64,000 bases of DNA from Leclercia adecarboxylata (GTDB taxonomy: Bacteria; Pseudomonadota; Gammaproteobacteria; Enterobacterales; Enterobacteriaceae): positions 62,001-126,000 of the forward strand of contig NZ_CP098325.1 of assembly GCF_023639785.1 (NCBI RefSeq), given 5' to 3'. The notes beneath the pieces were generated by a model. It was given only the letters and a program-made list of their open reading frames with translations, did not search any database and was not told the DNA's origin. Positions 46,737 to 56,403 of the stretch are shown one piece after another. Numbering within the stretch: the first letter of the stretch is position 1; each line of letters opens with the position of its first letter. A program made the translations under genes and the position numbers.

Positions 46737-47840
46737 ATGCATATTGTTCACACTGAAGCAGACGGGGGTAAGGGCGGCCAGCCGTTACGCATCATTAATG
46801 AATCCCTTGGGATGATTCAGCGCGGCCATCAGGTAACCATACTTTGCCCGGAGAGTGCGCCGCTGCACGCCCTGGCGCAGGATGCCGGGTTAACGGTGGT
46901 CACCATGCCGTTAAGACGTAAGAATCTCCAGAACCTGCAGCAGCTGCGCAGCTGGCTGAAAGAGAACCGCCAGTCGGTTGATGTCATAAACAGTCACAAT
47001 TCAGCCGATACCTGGCTGGTGGCGCTGGCCAATCTCACCCTCGCAAATCCGGTACCGCTGGTGCGTACCCGTCATGCTTCCGGCGTGCCGCGCAATAACT
47101 GGACCACCCGCTGGCTGTTTCGCAAAGCCTGCGCCCACATCGTGACCACCGGAGAGGCGCTGCGCCAGCAGATGGCGGATATCGGCGTGCCGATGGCCCA
47201 GAGCACGTCGGTGCCCAGCGGGGTGGATACCCGGCGTTTTCATCCGGCGGATAAGCGACAGGCCCAGGCACACTGTGGCCTGTCGCAGGAGGATTTCTGG
47301 CTGGGAGTGGTGTCGCATTTGCGCCCTAACAAAGGCCATAGCGTGCTGTTACGCGCTCTCGCCGCCATTGATAATCCGCACATCAAACTGGCGATTGTCG
47401 GTGAAGGGCCGCATAAAGCGACGCTTGAGCAGGAGATCCTGGCGCTGGGATTACAGGCGCGCGTGGTAATGGCGGGGCACCGCAGCGATCCTGAGCGCTG
47501 GTTCCCGGCGTTTGATATCGCGCTCAGCCCTTCGCATGATATGGAAGGCGTTCCGCAGGGGGTACTGCAATCACTGGCCTCGCGGATCGCGACCATAGCC
47601 ACCGACGCAGGCGGCACGGCAGATGCGGTGATTAACGGCCAGACCGGGATGTTGATTGCGCAGCGCGACGAGGCGGCACTGCGCGAAGCGATTGTGAAGC
47701 TGTATGAGGACGCGTTGCTGCGCGAAACGCTGGCGCAGCAGGGATACGATTACCTGTGCAGCCATTTCACCCGGGAATGCATGCTTGAGGCGATGGAAAA
47801 AGTCTTCTCCACCGCGGCTCAGCGTAGCAGTTCACGATAG
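46737..47840 (+). CDS. Glycosyltransferase family 4, LPS core
   Basis: 367 residues, GT-B fold. N-terminal acceptor half starts MHIVHTEADGGKGGQPLRII; donor half has LGVVSHLRPNKGHSVLLRAL, the GHRSDPERWFPAFDIALSPS segment and the EGVPQGVLQSLA motif with the conserved Glu of the EX7E motif. AGGAAAAGT precedes the ATG. It is the only core gene on the plus strand; it lies between divergent waaL and a convergent GT4 gene, whose 3' end it overlaps by 22 bases. It may add an outer-core sugar (WabH-like position), but donor and acceptor are unknown. Confidence 0.82.
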   Translation: MHIVHTEADGGKGGQPLRIINESLGMIQRGHQVTILCPESAPLHALAQDAGLTVVTMPLRRKNLQNLQQLRSWLKENRQSVDVINSHNSADTWLVALANLTLANPVPLVRTRHASGVPRNNWTTRWLFRKACAHIVTTGEALRQQMADIGVPMAQSTSVPSGVDTRRFHPADKRQAQAHCGLSQEDFWLGVVSHLRPNKGHSVLLRALAAIDNPHIKLAIVGEGPHKATLEQEILALGLQARVVMAGHRSDPERWFPAFDIALSPSHDMEGVPQGVLQSLASRIATIATDAGGTADAVINGQTGMLIAQRDEAALREAIVKLYEDALLRETLAQQGYDYLCSHFTRECMLEAMEKVFSTAAQRSSSR

Positions 47841-48928
47841 AGCGCCTGCAGCTCTTTCGCCATCCGCTCCAGGGTGTAAGGCTCAGCAGTAGCGCGTGCT
47901 GCTGCTGAGTAATCTGTGCCCTGTCTGCGTCCTTCAAGCCAGAGTCCGATTATCTGCTGATAACCGTCGCTGTCGAGCGCGTCGCGCACCCAGCCGTTTA
48001 CCCCCTCTTCAATCCACTCTGCCGCACCGCAGCCATGGCTGGTGAGCAGCGGCAGGCCGCAGGCCAGGGCTTCGACACAGACGTTCGGAAAGGGATCGTA
48101 AAGCGTCGGCAGGATCAGCGCGTCGGCGCTCCCGTAGACCTGGCGCACGTCAGCAACCGGCCCCAGAAAACGCACCCGGGATGCCACGCCAAGCGACTGC
48201 GCCAGCTTTTCAAATTTGCGGGCGTGTTTGTCACGCCCGGCAACCAGCAGCCAGACCTCAGGATGAGGCACAATGGCCCGCAGCGCTGTCGCCACCCCTT
48301 TACGGCTGAAGCCGGAGCCGACATAGGCCAGCACCGGCGCATTCTGTGGGATACCCAGTGCATCACGCAGAGATTGTGTGCGCACATCCGGGCTGAAGTG
48401 GGCTGTGTCCACACCGTTGTAGATCACCGTCAGCTTGTCATCCGTCAGGCCAAAGCGGCGGGCAATATCGTCCCGCACCATCTTCGAGTTGCAGATCACG
48501 TTGCGCAGCGCAGGGTGAGTAAACATCTGCGCTTCCGCCTGCAAAATATAACGATGATAGCGGCTGAGGGATTGCGCCCAGCGCGCCAGCGGCGACTGAA
48601 TACGGTTGTACTGCTCAAGCCAGGTGGCGTGTACGCCATCACCGGCCCGGAAGAGGGTTGCCCCCGGAATGCGCTCGTGGCTCTGCACAATATCGAACTG
48701 TGCGAACTGCGCCGCCGCCGCGTCGGCAAAACCCGATTCGCGGTCGAGACGGTTACGGAAGGCGGGATTAACGGTCAGCGTTTTCCAGCCTGCGGCATCT
48801 TCCCACTGACGGGCGATGAGCGTCACGTCCAGCGCCGTATCCTGCGCCAGCACGTTCAACGCGCGGGAGACGAAGCGCTCCGCACCGCCGTTGGGGTTGT
48901 AGGTCTGTCGGACGATAGCCAGCTTCAT
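47819..48928 (-). CDS. wabG: WabG-like glycosyltransferase family 4
   Basis: 369 residues. Begins KLAIVRQTYNPNGGAERFVS, matching WaaG/WabG enzymes; includes QSHERIPGATLFRAGDGVHA, SRYHRYILQAEAQMF, AYVGSGFSRKGVATALRAI and the EX7E-type DPFPNVCVEALACGLPLLTS. In Klebsiella WabG transfers galacturonic acid to heptose II; E. coli WaaG transfers glucose to the same heptose. The two cannot be told apart with certainty here, but absence of waaP and presence of a WaaE-like gene favour WabG. ATGA overlap with waaQ shows tight coupling in the hldD operon. Confidence 0.75.
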   Translation of the reverse strand: MKLAIVRQTYNPNGGAERFVSRALNVLAQDTALDVTLIARQWEDAAGWKTLTVNPAFRNRLDRESGFADAAAAQFAQFDIVQSHERIPGATLFRAGDGVHATWLEQYNRIQSPLARWAQSLSRYHRYILQAEAQMFTHPALRNVICNSKMVRDDIARRFGLTDDKLTVIYNGVDTAHFSPDVRTQSLRDALGIPQNAPVLAYVGSGFSRKGVATALRAIVPHPEVWLLVAGRDKHARKFEKLAQSLGVASRVRFLGPVADVRQVYGSADALILPTLYDPFPNVCVEALACGLPLLTSHGCGAAEWIEEGVNGWVRDALDSDGYQQIIGLWLEGRRQGTDYSAAARATAEPYTLERMAKELQALYRELLR

Positions 48929-50028
48929 GCCGGGTTTTCCAGCAGCAGGGTATCAATGGCGCTCAGTACCATTTGCGGGGTAATGGCCGTAATACAGTCG
49001 GAGACGCCGCTGTCGCCGCAGCCCGCTTTACCGCAGGGCTGACAGGTAAATCCGGCGGTAATAACGCGGTAGTTCACCCCCCAGGGCGCCCATTTGATCG
49101 CCCCGGTCGGGCCGAAGATGGCGACGGTCGGGGTGCCCACGGCGCTGGCGAGGTGCATCGGCATGGAGTCGACGCCGAAGTAGATCCGCGCATGCTTCAT
49201 CAGCGCGCCCAGCTCTTTCAGATTCAACTGGCCGCTTAAATCAAACACCGGCTGGGTGAGGGCCGCGCGCAGCTCATCCATATAGGCAGTCTCTTCTTTT
49301 GACGGCGCGGCAGAGAGGATGATCGGCAGGCCGCGGGCCGCCAGCGTATCGATGGTCGCCGCCAGCTTGTTGATATCCCATGCCTTAAACATCCAGCGCG
49401 ACGTGGGGTGGACCAGAATATAAGAGCCGCTGCTCAGGCCAAATCCGGCCAGTTTCTCTGCAATCGACGCTTCTGCCGCGTCGCCCGGCACAAACAGGGT
49501 GTGTTTATCGGCATCGGTCTGGGGATGAATCCCGATCCGCCGCAGCGCATCCAGATTCACTTCCACCATATGGCGGCTGTTATCCTGGATCGCCGGATAA
49601 AGCGTGGTAAAAGATTTCACCCAGCGGCGACGCGCCAGCCCACCACGCTTATCAGGCTTAAAGCCGACGGAGACGCGCGGCTTCAGACGACGTGCCAGAC
49701 GGGCGCCGTGCCAGTGTTCGGTCAGGTTGATCAGCACGTCGTAGTGACGTGCTTTCAGGGTGTTCAGTAACGCACGGTACAGCCGGAACTGCGCGAACCA
49801 GCCTTTTTTACGCCAGTTACGTCCGATGGTATGCACCTGGTCGATAAACGGATGGCTGGTGAGCATCGCCTGGGTGTCGTCATACACCAGGGCATCCACT
49901 TCGACGTTGGGATAGTTAGTTTTTAACACCGTAAAGACCGGCGAGGTCAGCAGAACGTCACCGTGGTGGCGCAGCTTCACGATCAGCACGCGCTTCGGTG
50001 GGCGCTCCGCTGAGAAAAAATCAGACAT
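48925..50028 (-). CDS. waaQ: LPS heptosyltransferase III WaaQ
   Basis: 367 residues, GT9 family. Motifs: VLIVKLRHHGDVLLTSPVFT at the N terminus, NLTEHWHGARLARRL, VHPTSRWMFKAWDINKLAAT and YFGVDSMPMHLASAVGTPTV (ADP-heptose site). Four Cys in CQPCGKAGCGDSGVSDC near the C terminus are typical of WaaQ. Adds the side-branch heptose III onto heptose II. The start overlaps the waaC 3' end by 8 bases and its stop overlaps the WabG-like start (ATGA). In E. coli waaQ heads a separate operon. Confidence 0.93.
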   Translation of the reverse strand: MSDFFSAERPPKRVLIVKLRHHGDVLLTSPVFTVLKTNYPNVEVDALVYDDTQAMLTSHPFIDQVHTIGRNWRKKGWFAQFRLYRALLNTLKARHYDVLINLTEHWHGARLARRLKPRVSVGFKPDKRGGLARRRWVKSFTTLYPAIQDNSRHMVEVNLDALRRIGIHPQTDADKHTLFVPGDAAEASIAEKLAGFGLSSGSYILVHPTSRWMFKAWDINKLAATIDTLAARGLPIILSAAPSKEETAYMDELRAALTQPVFDLSGQLNLKELGALMKHARIYFGVDSMPMHLASAVGTPTVAIFGPTGAIKWAPWGVNYRVITAGFTCQPCGKAGCGDSGVSDCITAITPQMVLSAIDTLLLENPA

Positions 50029-51004
50029 AGGCTCTCTCTGCTGCCAGCAAAGGCTCTAATTGCGCAAATACCGCAGTGGCGGAAAGGTCGCTCAGCTGCG
50101 ATGAATGTTCCGGGCGGCAGATATATTGATTTTTGCCGTAGCCGCCAATCAGCCCCGGATCCGTCGGGCCGTAAAGCGTAATATTAGGACGATCCAGCGC
50201 CGCCGTCAGGTGGCTGAGACCGGTGTCGACCGACACCACTGCCGTTGCCCCCGCCAGCGCCTGCGCTACGCCGTCCAGCTTCATGCGGGGCAGCACGTCC
50301 ACGTATTCAAACCCTTCTGCCAGGCGCTTCGCTCGCGCCTCTTCGTGCGGCGCGCCCCACGGCAGCTTGATGCGCAGACCCGCATTGCCCAGCAGGCCGA
50401 TCAGTTCGCGCCAGTGCGCTTCCGGCCAGTGTTTATCATCCCGGGTGGTGGCGTGCAGGAAGATGAGATACGGCGCGCCTGATTTTGCATCGTGCAGGAA
50501 ATGCTGCGAAATCGCGTAATCGCCCTGAATCTCGGGTTTGGTATAGCCCAGGCTTTTAGCGAACAGCTCCCGGGTGCGTTCCACCGCGTGCTGCTGTTTC
50601 GCGATGGCGTGACGGCAGTTGTAGAACAGGCTGGCCAGCGGTTCGCGGGCACTTTGCCAGTCCATGCCGTGCTTCACGCCATGCGCCAGCCGGGTGACCA
50701 GCGCCGCGCTTTTTACCAGCCCCTGGGCGTCGATAATGGCGTCATAACGCTGCGCCTGCACCGCCTCGCGAAAGGCCTTACGCTCGGCCTTAATCGGGGC
50801 AGAGAACCAGGCTTTACGCCAGCGGCGGATAGCCACCGGGATCACGCGGTCTACCGCTTCGTGCCAGGTGGGGATCTGCGCGAAGCCTTCTTCCACCACC
50901 CAGTCAAAACGGATGCCCGGTATAGCCTGCATGGCGTCAGTGAGCGAGGGCAGGGTGTGGAGCACATCGCCCATGGAGGAGGTTTTAACGATCAATACCC
51001 GCAT
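50021..51004 (-). CDS. waaC: LPS heptosyltransferase I WaaC
   Basis: 327 residues, GT9. Conserved MRVLIVKTSSMGDVLHTLPS with the catalytic Asp, DAQGLVKSAALVTRLAHGVK, LHATTRDDKHWPEAHWRELI and SVDTGLSHLTAALDRPNITL for ADP-heptose binding. It transfers the first L-glycero-D-manno-heptose to Kdo of the inner core. Three bases after waaF; overlaps waaQ. Confidence 0.97.
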   Translation of the reverse strand: MRVLIVKTSSMGDVLHTLPSLTDAMQAIPGIRFDWVVEEGFAQIPTWHEAVDRVIPVAIRRWRKAWFSAPIKAERKAFREAVQAQRYDAIIDAQGLVKSAALVTRLAHGVKHGMDWQSAREPLASLFYNCRHAIAKQQHAVERTRELFAKSLGYTKPEIQGDYAISQHFLHDAKSGAPYLIFLHATTRDDKHWPEAHWRELIGLLGNAGLRIKLPWGAPHEEARAKRLAEGFEYVDVLPRMKLDGVAQALAGATAVVSVDTGLSHLTAALDRPNITLYGPTDPGLIGGYGKNQYICRPEHSSQLSDLSATAVFAQLEPLLAAERAYV

Positions 51005-51007
51005 CCG

Positions 51008-52054
51008 TTATCCTTCTTCGCTCAACAGCAGCTCGTTAAGCTCGTCGAGGACACGCTGCGGGGTGATGTCGATCAGGCTCTGGTGATAGCCTTCGGCGGC
51101 ATCACCTTTACGGACTTTGTGGTAGCCGGTGATCAGACGAATGACGCGCGCCTTATTGGACAGCGGCGGCGTGAAGTCCGGGCTGCTCGGGCCGTACAGG
51201 GCCACCAGCGGACGGTTCAGCGCCGCGGCAACGTGCATCAGGCCAGAGTCGTTGGTCACCACCGCCTTACAGGCGGCCAGCAGAATCACTGCCTGCTCCA
51301 GCTGGGTCTCCCCGGCCAGATTACGGCACCAGGCCTGCTGCTCGATGCTCAGCGCAGCGAGGATTTCGTTGCCCGCCTCGTGATCTTTCGCCGAGCCGAA
51401 CAGGACAATCTGGTAGCCTTCGTCGATCAACTGCTTTGCCAGCTCGGCATAGTGATAGTGCGGCCAGCGCTTCGCCGGGCCAAACTCTGCGCCAGGGCAG
51501 AAGCCAATCATCGGGCGGTCGGCCAGCAGGCCAAAGGTGTTGCAGGTCTGGGATTTTTCACCCTCATTGACCTGAAGCTGCGGCCACAGCAGCGGCTGGG
51601 GCAGGTCTTTCGCGCTGCGCATCACCCCTTTGTCATAAGCCAGCGCTACGTAGCGCTCCACCATCAGCGGCCAGGCCTCTTTATCCAGCACCCGGGCGTC
51701 ATTGAGCAGGCCGTAGCGCATCTCGCCGCGCCAGCCGGTGCGGTGTGGTATGCCTGCAAAGAAGGGAACCAGCGCAGATTTAAAGGAGTTAGGCAGAACA
51801 TAGGCACGGTCGTAGCGCTTGTCGCGCAGGCTGTAGCCGAGCTTGCGGCGTTCGCCGATTTCCAGCGCCCCGTGGCCAAGCGGCATCGGGATCGCTTCGT
51901 TCACTTCCGGCATCCGCGATAAAAGCGGACGGCACCACGCGGGCGCCATCACGTCAATTATCGCCTGGGGATAGCGCGCCTTGAGCGTGCGATAGAGACT
52001 TTGCGACATCATCATGTCGCCCACCCATGACGGGCCTACCACCAAAATTTTCAT
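51008..52054 (-). CDS. waaF: LPS heptosyltransferase II WaaF
   Basis: 348 residues, GT9. N-terminal KILVVGPSWVGDMMMSQSLY, DRAYVLPNSFKSALVPFFAG, FCPGAEFGPAKRWPHYHYAE and TNDSGLMHVAAALNRPLVAL. It adds the second heptose to heptose I. Two bases after the hldD stop and three before waaC, so co-transcribed from the hldD promoter. Confidence 0.97.
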   Translation of the reverse strand: MKILVVGPSWVGDMMMSQSLYRTLKARYPQAIIDVMAPAWCRPLLSRMPEVNEAIPMPLGHGALEIGERRKLGYSLRDKRYDRAYVLPNSFKSALVPFFAGIPHRTGWRGEMRYGLLNDARVLDKEAWPLMVERYVALAYDKGVMRSAKDLPQPLLWPQLQVNEGEKSQTCNTFGLLADRPMIGFCPGAEFGPAKRWPHYHYAELAKQLIDEGYQIVLFGSAKDHEAGNEILAALSIEQQAWCRNLAGETQLEQAVILLAACKAVVTNDSGLMHVAAALNRPLVALYGPSSPDFTPPLSNKARVIRLITGYHKVRKGDAAEGYHQSLIDITPQRVLDELNELLLSEEG

Positions 52055-52056
52055 AC

Positions 52057-52989
52057 TTACGCGTCGCGGTTCAGCCAGGCCATATATTCCGTTACCCCTT
52101 CGGCAACGGTCTTGAACGGCTTGTCATAGCCCGCTGCGCGCAGGTTGGTCAGATCCGCCTGGGTAAACGCCTGGTAGCGGCCTTTCAGCTTATCCGGGAA
52201 CGGGATGTACTCGATGCTGCCCTTCTGGTGGTACGCCAGCGCTGCGTCAGCCACCGCCTGGAAGGATTCCGCACGACCGGTACCCAGGTTGAAGATGCCG
52301 GAAACACCGTTTTCCCAGAACCACAGGTTTACTGCGGCCACATCACCCACGTAGACGAAGTCACGCTTGAAGCCATCGCTGCCTTCGAACAGTTTCGGGC
52401 TTTCGCCATTATTCAGCTGGGTATTCAGGTGGAACGCCACGCTCGCCATGCTGCCTTTATGGCCTTCGCGCGGCCCGTAGACGTTGAAGTAGCGGAAGCC
52501 AACAATCTGGGAGTTCGCTTCTGGCAGCACCTGACGCACGTACTCGTCGAACAGGAACTTGGAATAGCCGTAAACGTTCAGCGGCTGCTCATACTCGCGA
52601 GATTCAATGAAGTCGGAGGTGCGTCCGCCGTAGGTCGCCGCAGAAGAGGCGTACAGGAACGGAATTTCACGCTCGAGGCAGTAGTGCAGGATCTCTTTAG
52701 AGTACTGGTAGTTGTTGTCCATCATGTACTTGCCGTCCCACTCTGTAGTGGAGGAGCAGGCACCTTCATGGAAGATTGCGTCGATATCGCCGAACTCTTC
52801 GCCCGCCATAATCTGGATCAGAAAGTCTTCTTTATCCATGTAGTCGGCAATGTTCAGATCCACCAGGTTAACGAACTTGGTGCCGTCTTTCAGGTTGTCC
52901 ACCACCAGAATGTCGGTGATGCCTTTGTCATTGAGGGCCTTGATAATGTTGCTGCCGATAAAGCCCGCGCCGCCGGTAACGATGATCAT
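52057..52989 (-). CDS. hldD: ADP-L-glycero-D-manno-heptose 6-epimerase
   Basis: 310 residues from ATG 52989, the normal length; an earlier in-frame start is not conserved. Extended-SDR enzyme with NADP-binding [20 protein letters not shown] and the catalytic [12 protein letters not shown] (Tyr140, Lys144). Converts ADP-D-glycero- to ADP-L-glycero-D-manno-heptose, the donor for WaaC, WaaF and WaaQ encoded downstream. Head of the core operon hldD-waaF-waaC-waaQ-wabG-like; divergent from kbl. Confidence 0.97.
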   Translation of the reverse strand: MIIVTGGAGFIGSNIIKALNDKGITDILVVDNLKDGTKFVNLVDLNIADYMDKEDFLIQIMAGEEFGDIDAIFHEGACSSTTEWDGKYMMDNNYQYSKEILHYCLEREIPFLYASSAATYGGRTSDFIESREYEQPLNVYGYSKFLFDEYVRQVLPEANSQIVGFRYFNVYGPREGHKGSMASVAFHLNTQLNNGESPKLFEGSDGFKRDFVYVGDVAAVNLWFWENGVSGIFNLGTGRAESFQAVADAALAYHQKGSIEYIPFPDKLKGRYQAFTQADLTNLRAAGYDKPFKTVAEGVTEYMAWLNRDA

Positions 52990-53204
52990 AACTGTAACCT
53001 TTGAAGTGTGGAGCCCGGGGACAATCCCGGGCACTAATATTCATATCATATCATTAGTATGACCACCCTTCAGCCATTCACCTTCACAGCACAGGGGTAC
53101 ACGTGATTTATGCTGCAAAAACGACAACAGTTAAAGCGTCATCTCGTATCAACGTATAGCTTTGGGTAATATGTGCCAAAATTTGTCGAGTCTGGAGAAT
53201 TGCA

Positions 53205-54401
53205 ATGCGTGGGGATTTTTACAAACAGTTAACCAGTGACCTGGAAACCGCGCGGGCGGAAGGGTTGTTTAAAGAAGAGCGAATCATTACCTCCGCTCAG
53301 CAGGCGGATATCACCGTTGCCGATGGCAGCCAGGTGATCAACTTCTGCGCCAATAACTATCTGGGTCTTGCAAATCACCCTGAGCTGATTGCCGCTGCGA
53401 AAGCAGGCATGGACACCCACGGTTTTGGCATGGCCTCCGTGCGTTTCATCTGCGGTACCCAGGACAGCCATAAGGCGCTGGAGAGCAAGCTGGCCGCGTT
53501 CCTCGGTATGGAGGACGCCATCCTGTACTCGTCCTGCTTTGACGCCAACGGCGGTCTGTTTGAGACCCTGCTCGGCGCAGAAGATGCCATCATTTCCGAT
53601 GCCCTGAACCACGCCTCGATCATCGACGGCGTGCGTCTGTGTAAAGCGAAGCGTTTCCGCTATGCCAACAACGACATGGTTGAGCTGGAAGCCCGTCTGA
53701 AAGAGGCTCGTGAAGCCGGTGCACGCCACGTGCTGATCGCCACCGACGGCGTGTTCTCGATGGACGGCGTGATCGCCAACCTGAAAGGCGTCTGCGACCT
53801 GGCAGACAAATACGATGCGCTGGTGATGGTCGATGACTCCCACGCTGTCGGCTTTGTCGGCGAAAACGGTCGTGGCTCCCACGAATACTGCGACGTGATG
53901 GGCCGCGTGGACATCATCACCGGTACCCTGGGCAAAGCGCTCGGCGGCGCGTCTGGCGGCTACACCGCCGCGCGTAAAGAGGTGGTGGAGTGGCTGCGTC
54001 AGCGTTCCCGTCCGTACCTGTTCTCCAACTCCCTGGCTCCGGCCATTGTCTCCGCCTCCATTAAAGTGCTGGAGATGGTGGAGTCCGGCGCCGATCTGCG
54101 CGACAAGCTGTGGGCCAACGCCCGTCTGTTCCGCGAAAAAATGACTGCCGCAGGCTTTACGCTGGCCGGTGCCGATCACGCCATTATCCCGGTCATGCTG
54201 GGTGATGCCGTGGTCGCGCAGAACTTCGCCCGCGAGCTGCAAAAAGAGGGTATCTACGTCACCGGTTTCTTCTTCCCGGTGGTGCCAAAAGGTCAGGCGC
54301 GTATCCGCACCCAGATGTCTGCGGCGCATTCCCCTGAACAAATTGAGCGTGCGGTGGAAGCCTTTACCCGCATCGGCAAACAACTGGGCGTGATTGCCTG
54401 A
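53205..54401 (+). CDS. kbl: 2-amino-3-ketobutyrate CoA ligase (glycine C-acetyltransferase)
   Basis: 398 residues. PLP-dependent alpha-oxoamine synthase; the PLP lysine is in [20 protein letters not shown] (about residue 244), with [20 protein letters not shown] contributing the aspartate. It cleaves 2-amino-3-oxobutanoate with CoA to glycine and acetyl-CoA, the second step of threonine breakdown. tdh follows 9 bases later. In E. coli the pair is repressed by Lrp and relieved by leucine; the AT-rich 215-bp divergent region would suit this. Confidence 0.97.
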   Translation: MRGDFYKQLTSDLETARAEGLFKEERIITSAQQADITVADGSQVINFCANNYLGLANHPELIAAAKAGMDTHGFGMASVRFICGTQDSHKALESKLAAFLGMEDAILYSSCFDANGGLFETLLGAEDAIISDALNHASIIDGVRLCKAKRFRYANNDMVELEARLKEAREAGARHVLIATDGVFSMDGVIANLKGVCDLADKYDALVMVDDSHAVGFVGENGRGSHEYCDVMGRVDIITGTLGKALGGASGGYTAARKEVVEWLRQRSRPYLFSNSLAPAIVSASIKVLEMVESGADLRDKLWANARLFREKMTAAGFTLAGADHAIIPVMLGDAVVAQNFARELQKEGIYVTGFFFPVVPKGQARIRTQMSAAHSPEQIERAVEAFTRIGKQLGVIA

Positions 54402-54410
54402 GGACGAATG

Positions 54411-55436
54411 ATGAAAGCGTTATCCAAACTGAAAGCGGAAGAAGGCATCTGGATGACCGACGTTCCGGAGCCGGAAGTCGGTCATAACGATCTGCTGATT
54501 AAAATTCGTAAAACCGCCATCTGCGGCACTGACGTGCATATCTACAACTGGGACCAGTGGTCGCAGAAAACCATTCCGGTTCCGATGGTTGTCGGTCACG
54601 AATACGTTGGCGAAGTGGTGGGTATTGGTCAGGAAGTAAAAGGCTTTAAAATTGGCGATCGCGTTTCCGGCGAAGGCCATATCACCTGCGGCCACTGCCG
54701 TAACTGCCGCGGTGGCCGTACTCACCTGTGCCGCAATACCGTCGGTGTGGGCGTCAACCGCCCGGGCTGCTTCGCGGAATACCTGGTGATTCCGGCATTT
54801 AACGCCTTCAAAATCCCGGACAACATCTCTGACGATCTGGCCTCCATCTTCGACCCGTTCGGTAATGCGGTGCACACTGCGCTGTCGTTCGATCTGGTGG
54901 GCGAAGACGTGCTGGTCTCAGGCGCGGGCCCAATTGGCATCATGGCGGCAGCCGTGGCGAAGCACGTCGGTGCGCGTAACGTGGTGATCACCGATGTGAA
55001 CGAATACCGCCTGTCGCTGGCGCGCAAAATGGGCGTGACCCGCGCGGTAGATGTCTCTAAAGAGAACCTGAACGACGTGATGGAAGAGCTGGGCATGACC
55101 GAGGGCTTTGACGTCGGTCTGGAGATGTCCGGTGCGCCACCGGCATTCCGCACCATGCTCGACACCATGAACCACGGTGGACGTATTGCGATGCTGGGTA
55201 TTCCGCCGTCGGATATGTCCATCGACTGGAACAAAGTCATCTTTAAGGGGCTGTTCATCAAGGGCATTTATGGCCGCGAGATGTTCGAAACCTGGTACAA
55301 GATGGCGGCGCTGATCCAGTCTGGCCTGGATCTCTCCCCGATCATTACTCATCGCTTCTCCATCGATGAGTTCCAGCAGGGCTTTGACGCGATGCGTTCA
55401 GGCCAGTCAGGGAAAGTGATCCTGAGCTGGGATTAA
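54411..55436 (+). CDS. tdh: L-threonine 3-dehydrogenase
   Basis: 341 residues from the second of two adjacent ATG codons, as in E. coli. Zinc-dependent medium-chain dehydrogenase: catalytic Cys38 in [14 protein letters not shown], structural zinc cysteines in [15 protein letters not shown], and the NAD-binding [20 protein letters not shown]. It oxidises threonine to 2-amino-3-oxobutanoate for Kbl. Followed by an intrinsic terminator. Confidence 0.97.
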   Translation: MKALSKLKAEEGIWMTDVPEPEVGHNDLLIKIRKTAICGTDVHIYNWDQWSQKTIPVPMVVGHEYVGEVVGIGQEVKGFKIGDRVSGEGHITCGHCRNCRGGRTHLCRNTVGVGVNRPGCFAEYLVIPAFNAFKIPDNISDDLASIFDPFGNAVHTALSFDLVGEDVLVSGAGPIGIMAAAVAKHVGARNVVITDVNEYRLSLARKMGVTRAVDVSKENLNDVMEELGMTEGFDVGLEMSGAPPAFRTMLDTMNHGGRIAMLGIPPSDMSIDWNKVIFKGLFIKGIYGREMFETWYKMAALIQSGLDLSPIITHRFSIDEFQQGFDAMRSGQSGKVILSWD

Positions 55437-55441
55437 CCCTT

Positions 55442-55468
55442 AAAAGCGCCTGCGGGCGCTTTTTTTTC
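55442..55468 (+). terminator. kbl-tdh intrinsic terminator
   Basis: Stem AAAAGCGCC/GGCGCTTTT with a 4-base loop and eight T, beginning 6 bases after the tdh stop. Confidence 0.92.
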
Positions 55469-55577
55469 GCTGGCCTCACGTTTTTTAGTCCACAAGTGGA
55501 TAATCGCTACCTTTTCTTCGCTTTTTCCGGCCTGTATATGTAGAGTTTCGGGAAGTTTACTCAACTTTACAGCGCAT

Positions 55578-56381
55578 ATGTTCAAGCTCACCGTTTGTTT
55601 ATTGACCTGTAACTCAGCGCGACTGCTGCGTGAGGTATTGCCTCCGTTGATCGTTGTCGCCGATGAGATCGTTGTCCTCGACTCTGGCAGTCACGACGGC
55701 ACGTTAGCCATCTGCCAGGAATATGGTATCAGCACCCATCATCATCCTTATGCCATGCATGGCGTACAGATGAATCATGCCATCGATCTGGCGAGCAACG
55801 ACTGGGTGTTATGCATGGACAGCGATGAAATTCTGGATGCGGAAACCGTGGATTTCATCCTGCAACTGAAGGCGGGCGAGGAACCTCATCCGCAGCTGGC
55901 GTGGCGCATCTCCCGCTACTGGCACGTGCTGGGGGAAGAGGTGCGCACTATTTATCCCATCTCTTCACCTGATTTCCCGGTACGACTGTTTAACCGGACT
56001 CAGGCGCGCTTTAATCAGCGTCCGGTGGATGACAAAGTGGAAGGGACGATCCAGTCGGTAAAAATCCCGGGCCGCGTGCGCCACGACACCTTCTACTCCC
56101 TGCATGAAGTGTTTAACAAGCTCAACAGCTACACCAGCCGCCTGGTGAAGTACCAGACCTTAAGGCCGTCGATTGCGCGCGGTGCGATCAGCGCCATCGG
56201 CGCGTTCTTTAAGTGGTATCTGTTCAGCGGCGCCTGGCGCCAGGGAAGAGTGGGGGTGGTGACCGGCCTTTACGCCACCTTTTACAGCTTTCTGAAATAC
56301 TTCAAAGCCTGGTATCAGCACAAGGAACAAAAAGCGTCCGCGAGCAAAAAAAAGCACGCGGACTCTCACGTCATTGAGTAA
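55578..56381 (+). CDS. WaaE/KdtX-family glycosyltransferase (GT2)
   Basis: 267 residues. GT2 domain: FKLTVCLLTCNSARLLREVL, ADEIVVLDSGSHDGTLAICQ and the DxD-like LCMDSDEILDAETV. The layout, with a C-terminal helical stretch (GRVGVVTGLYATFYSFLKYF) and Lys-rich tail, resembles the WaaE-like gene at 39170-39940 rather than E. coli YibD, which holds this place after tdh in E. coli. Probably adds a sugar to LPS core or another surface glycan; acceptor unknown. Single gene after the tdh terminator, convergent with yibQ. Confidence 0.82.
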   Translation: MFKLTVCLLTCNSARLLREVLPPLIVVADEIVVLDSGSHDGTLAICQEYGISTHHHPYAMHGVQMNHAIDLASNDWVLCMDSDEILDAETVDFILQLKAGEEPHPQLAWRISRYWHVLGEEVRTIYPISSPDFPVRLFNRTQARFNQRPVDDKVEGTIQSVKIPGRVRHDTFYSLHEVFNKLNSYTSRLVKYQTLRPSIARGAISAIGAFFKWYLFSGAWRQGRVGVVTGLYATFYSFLKYFKAWYQHKEQKASASKKKHADSHVIE

Positions 56382-56384
56382 GCC

Positions 56385-56403
56385 ATCCCGCCTGAGGCGG
56401 GAT
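56385..56403. terminator. Bidirectional hairpin between GT2 gene and yibQ
   Basis: 8-bp stem ATCCCGCC/GGCGGGAT with a 3-base loop, overlapping the yibQ stop codon; T-rich sequence follows on the plus strand (TAGCTTTTCTT). Confidence 0.6.

Noticed and set aside
50492..51922. 476-codon plus-strand frame across waaC-waaF
   Set aside because: Spans two certain genes antisense; low-complexity Gln/Arg/His composition.
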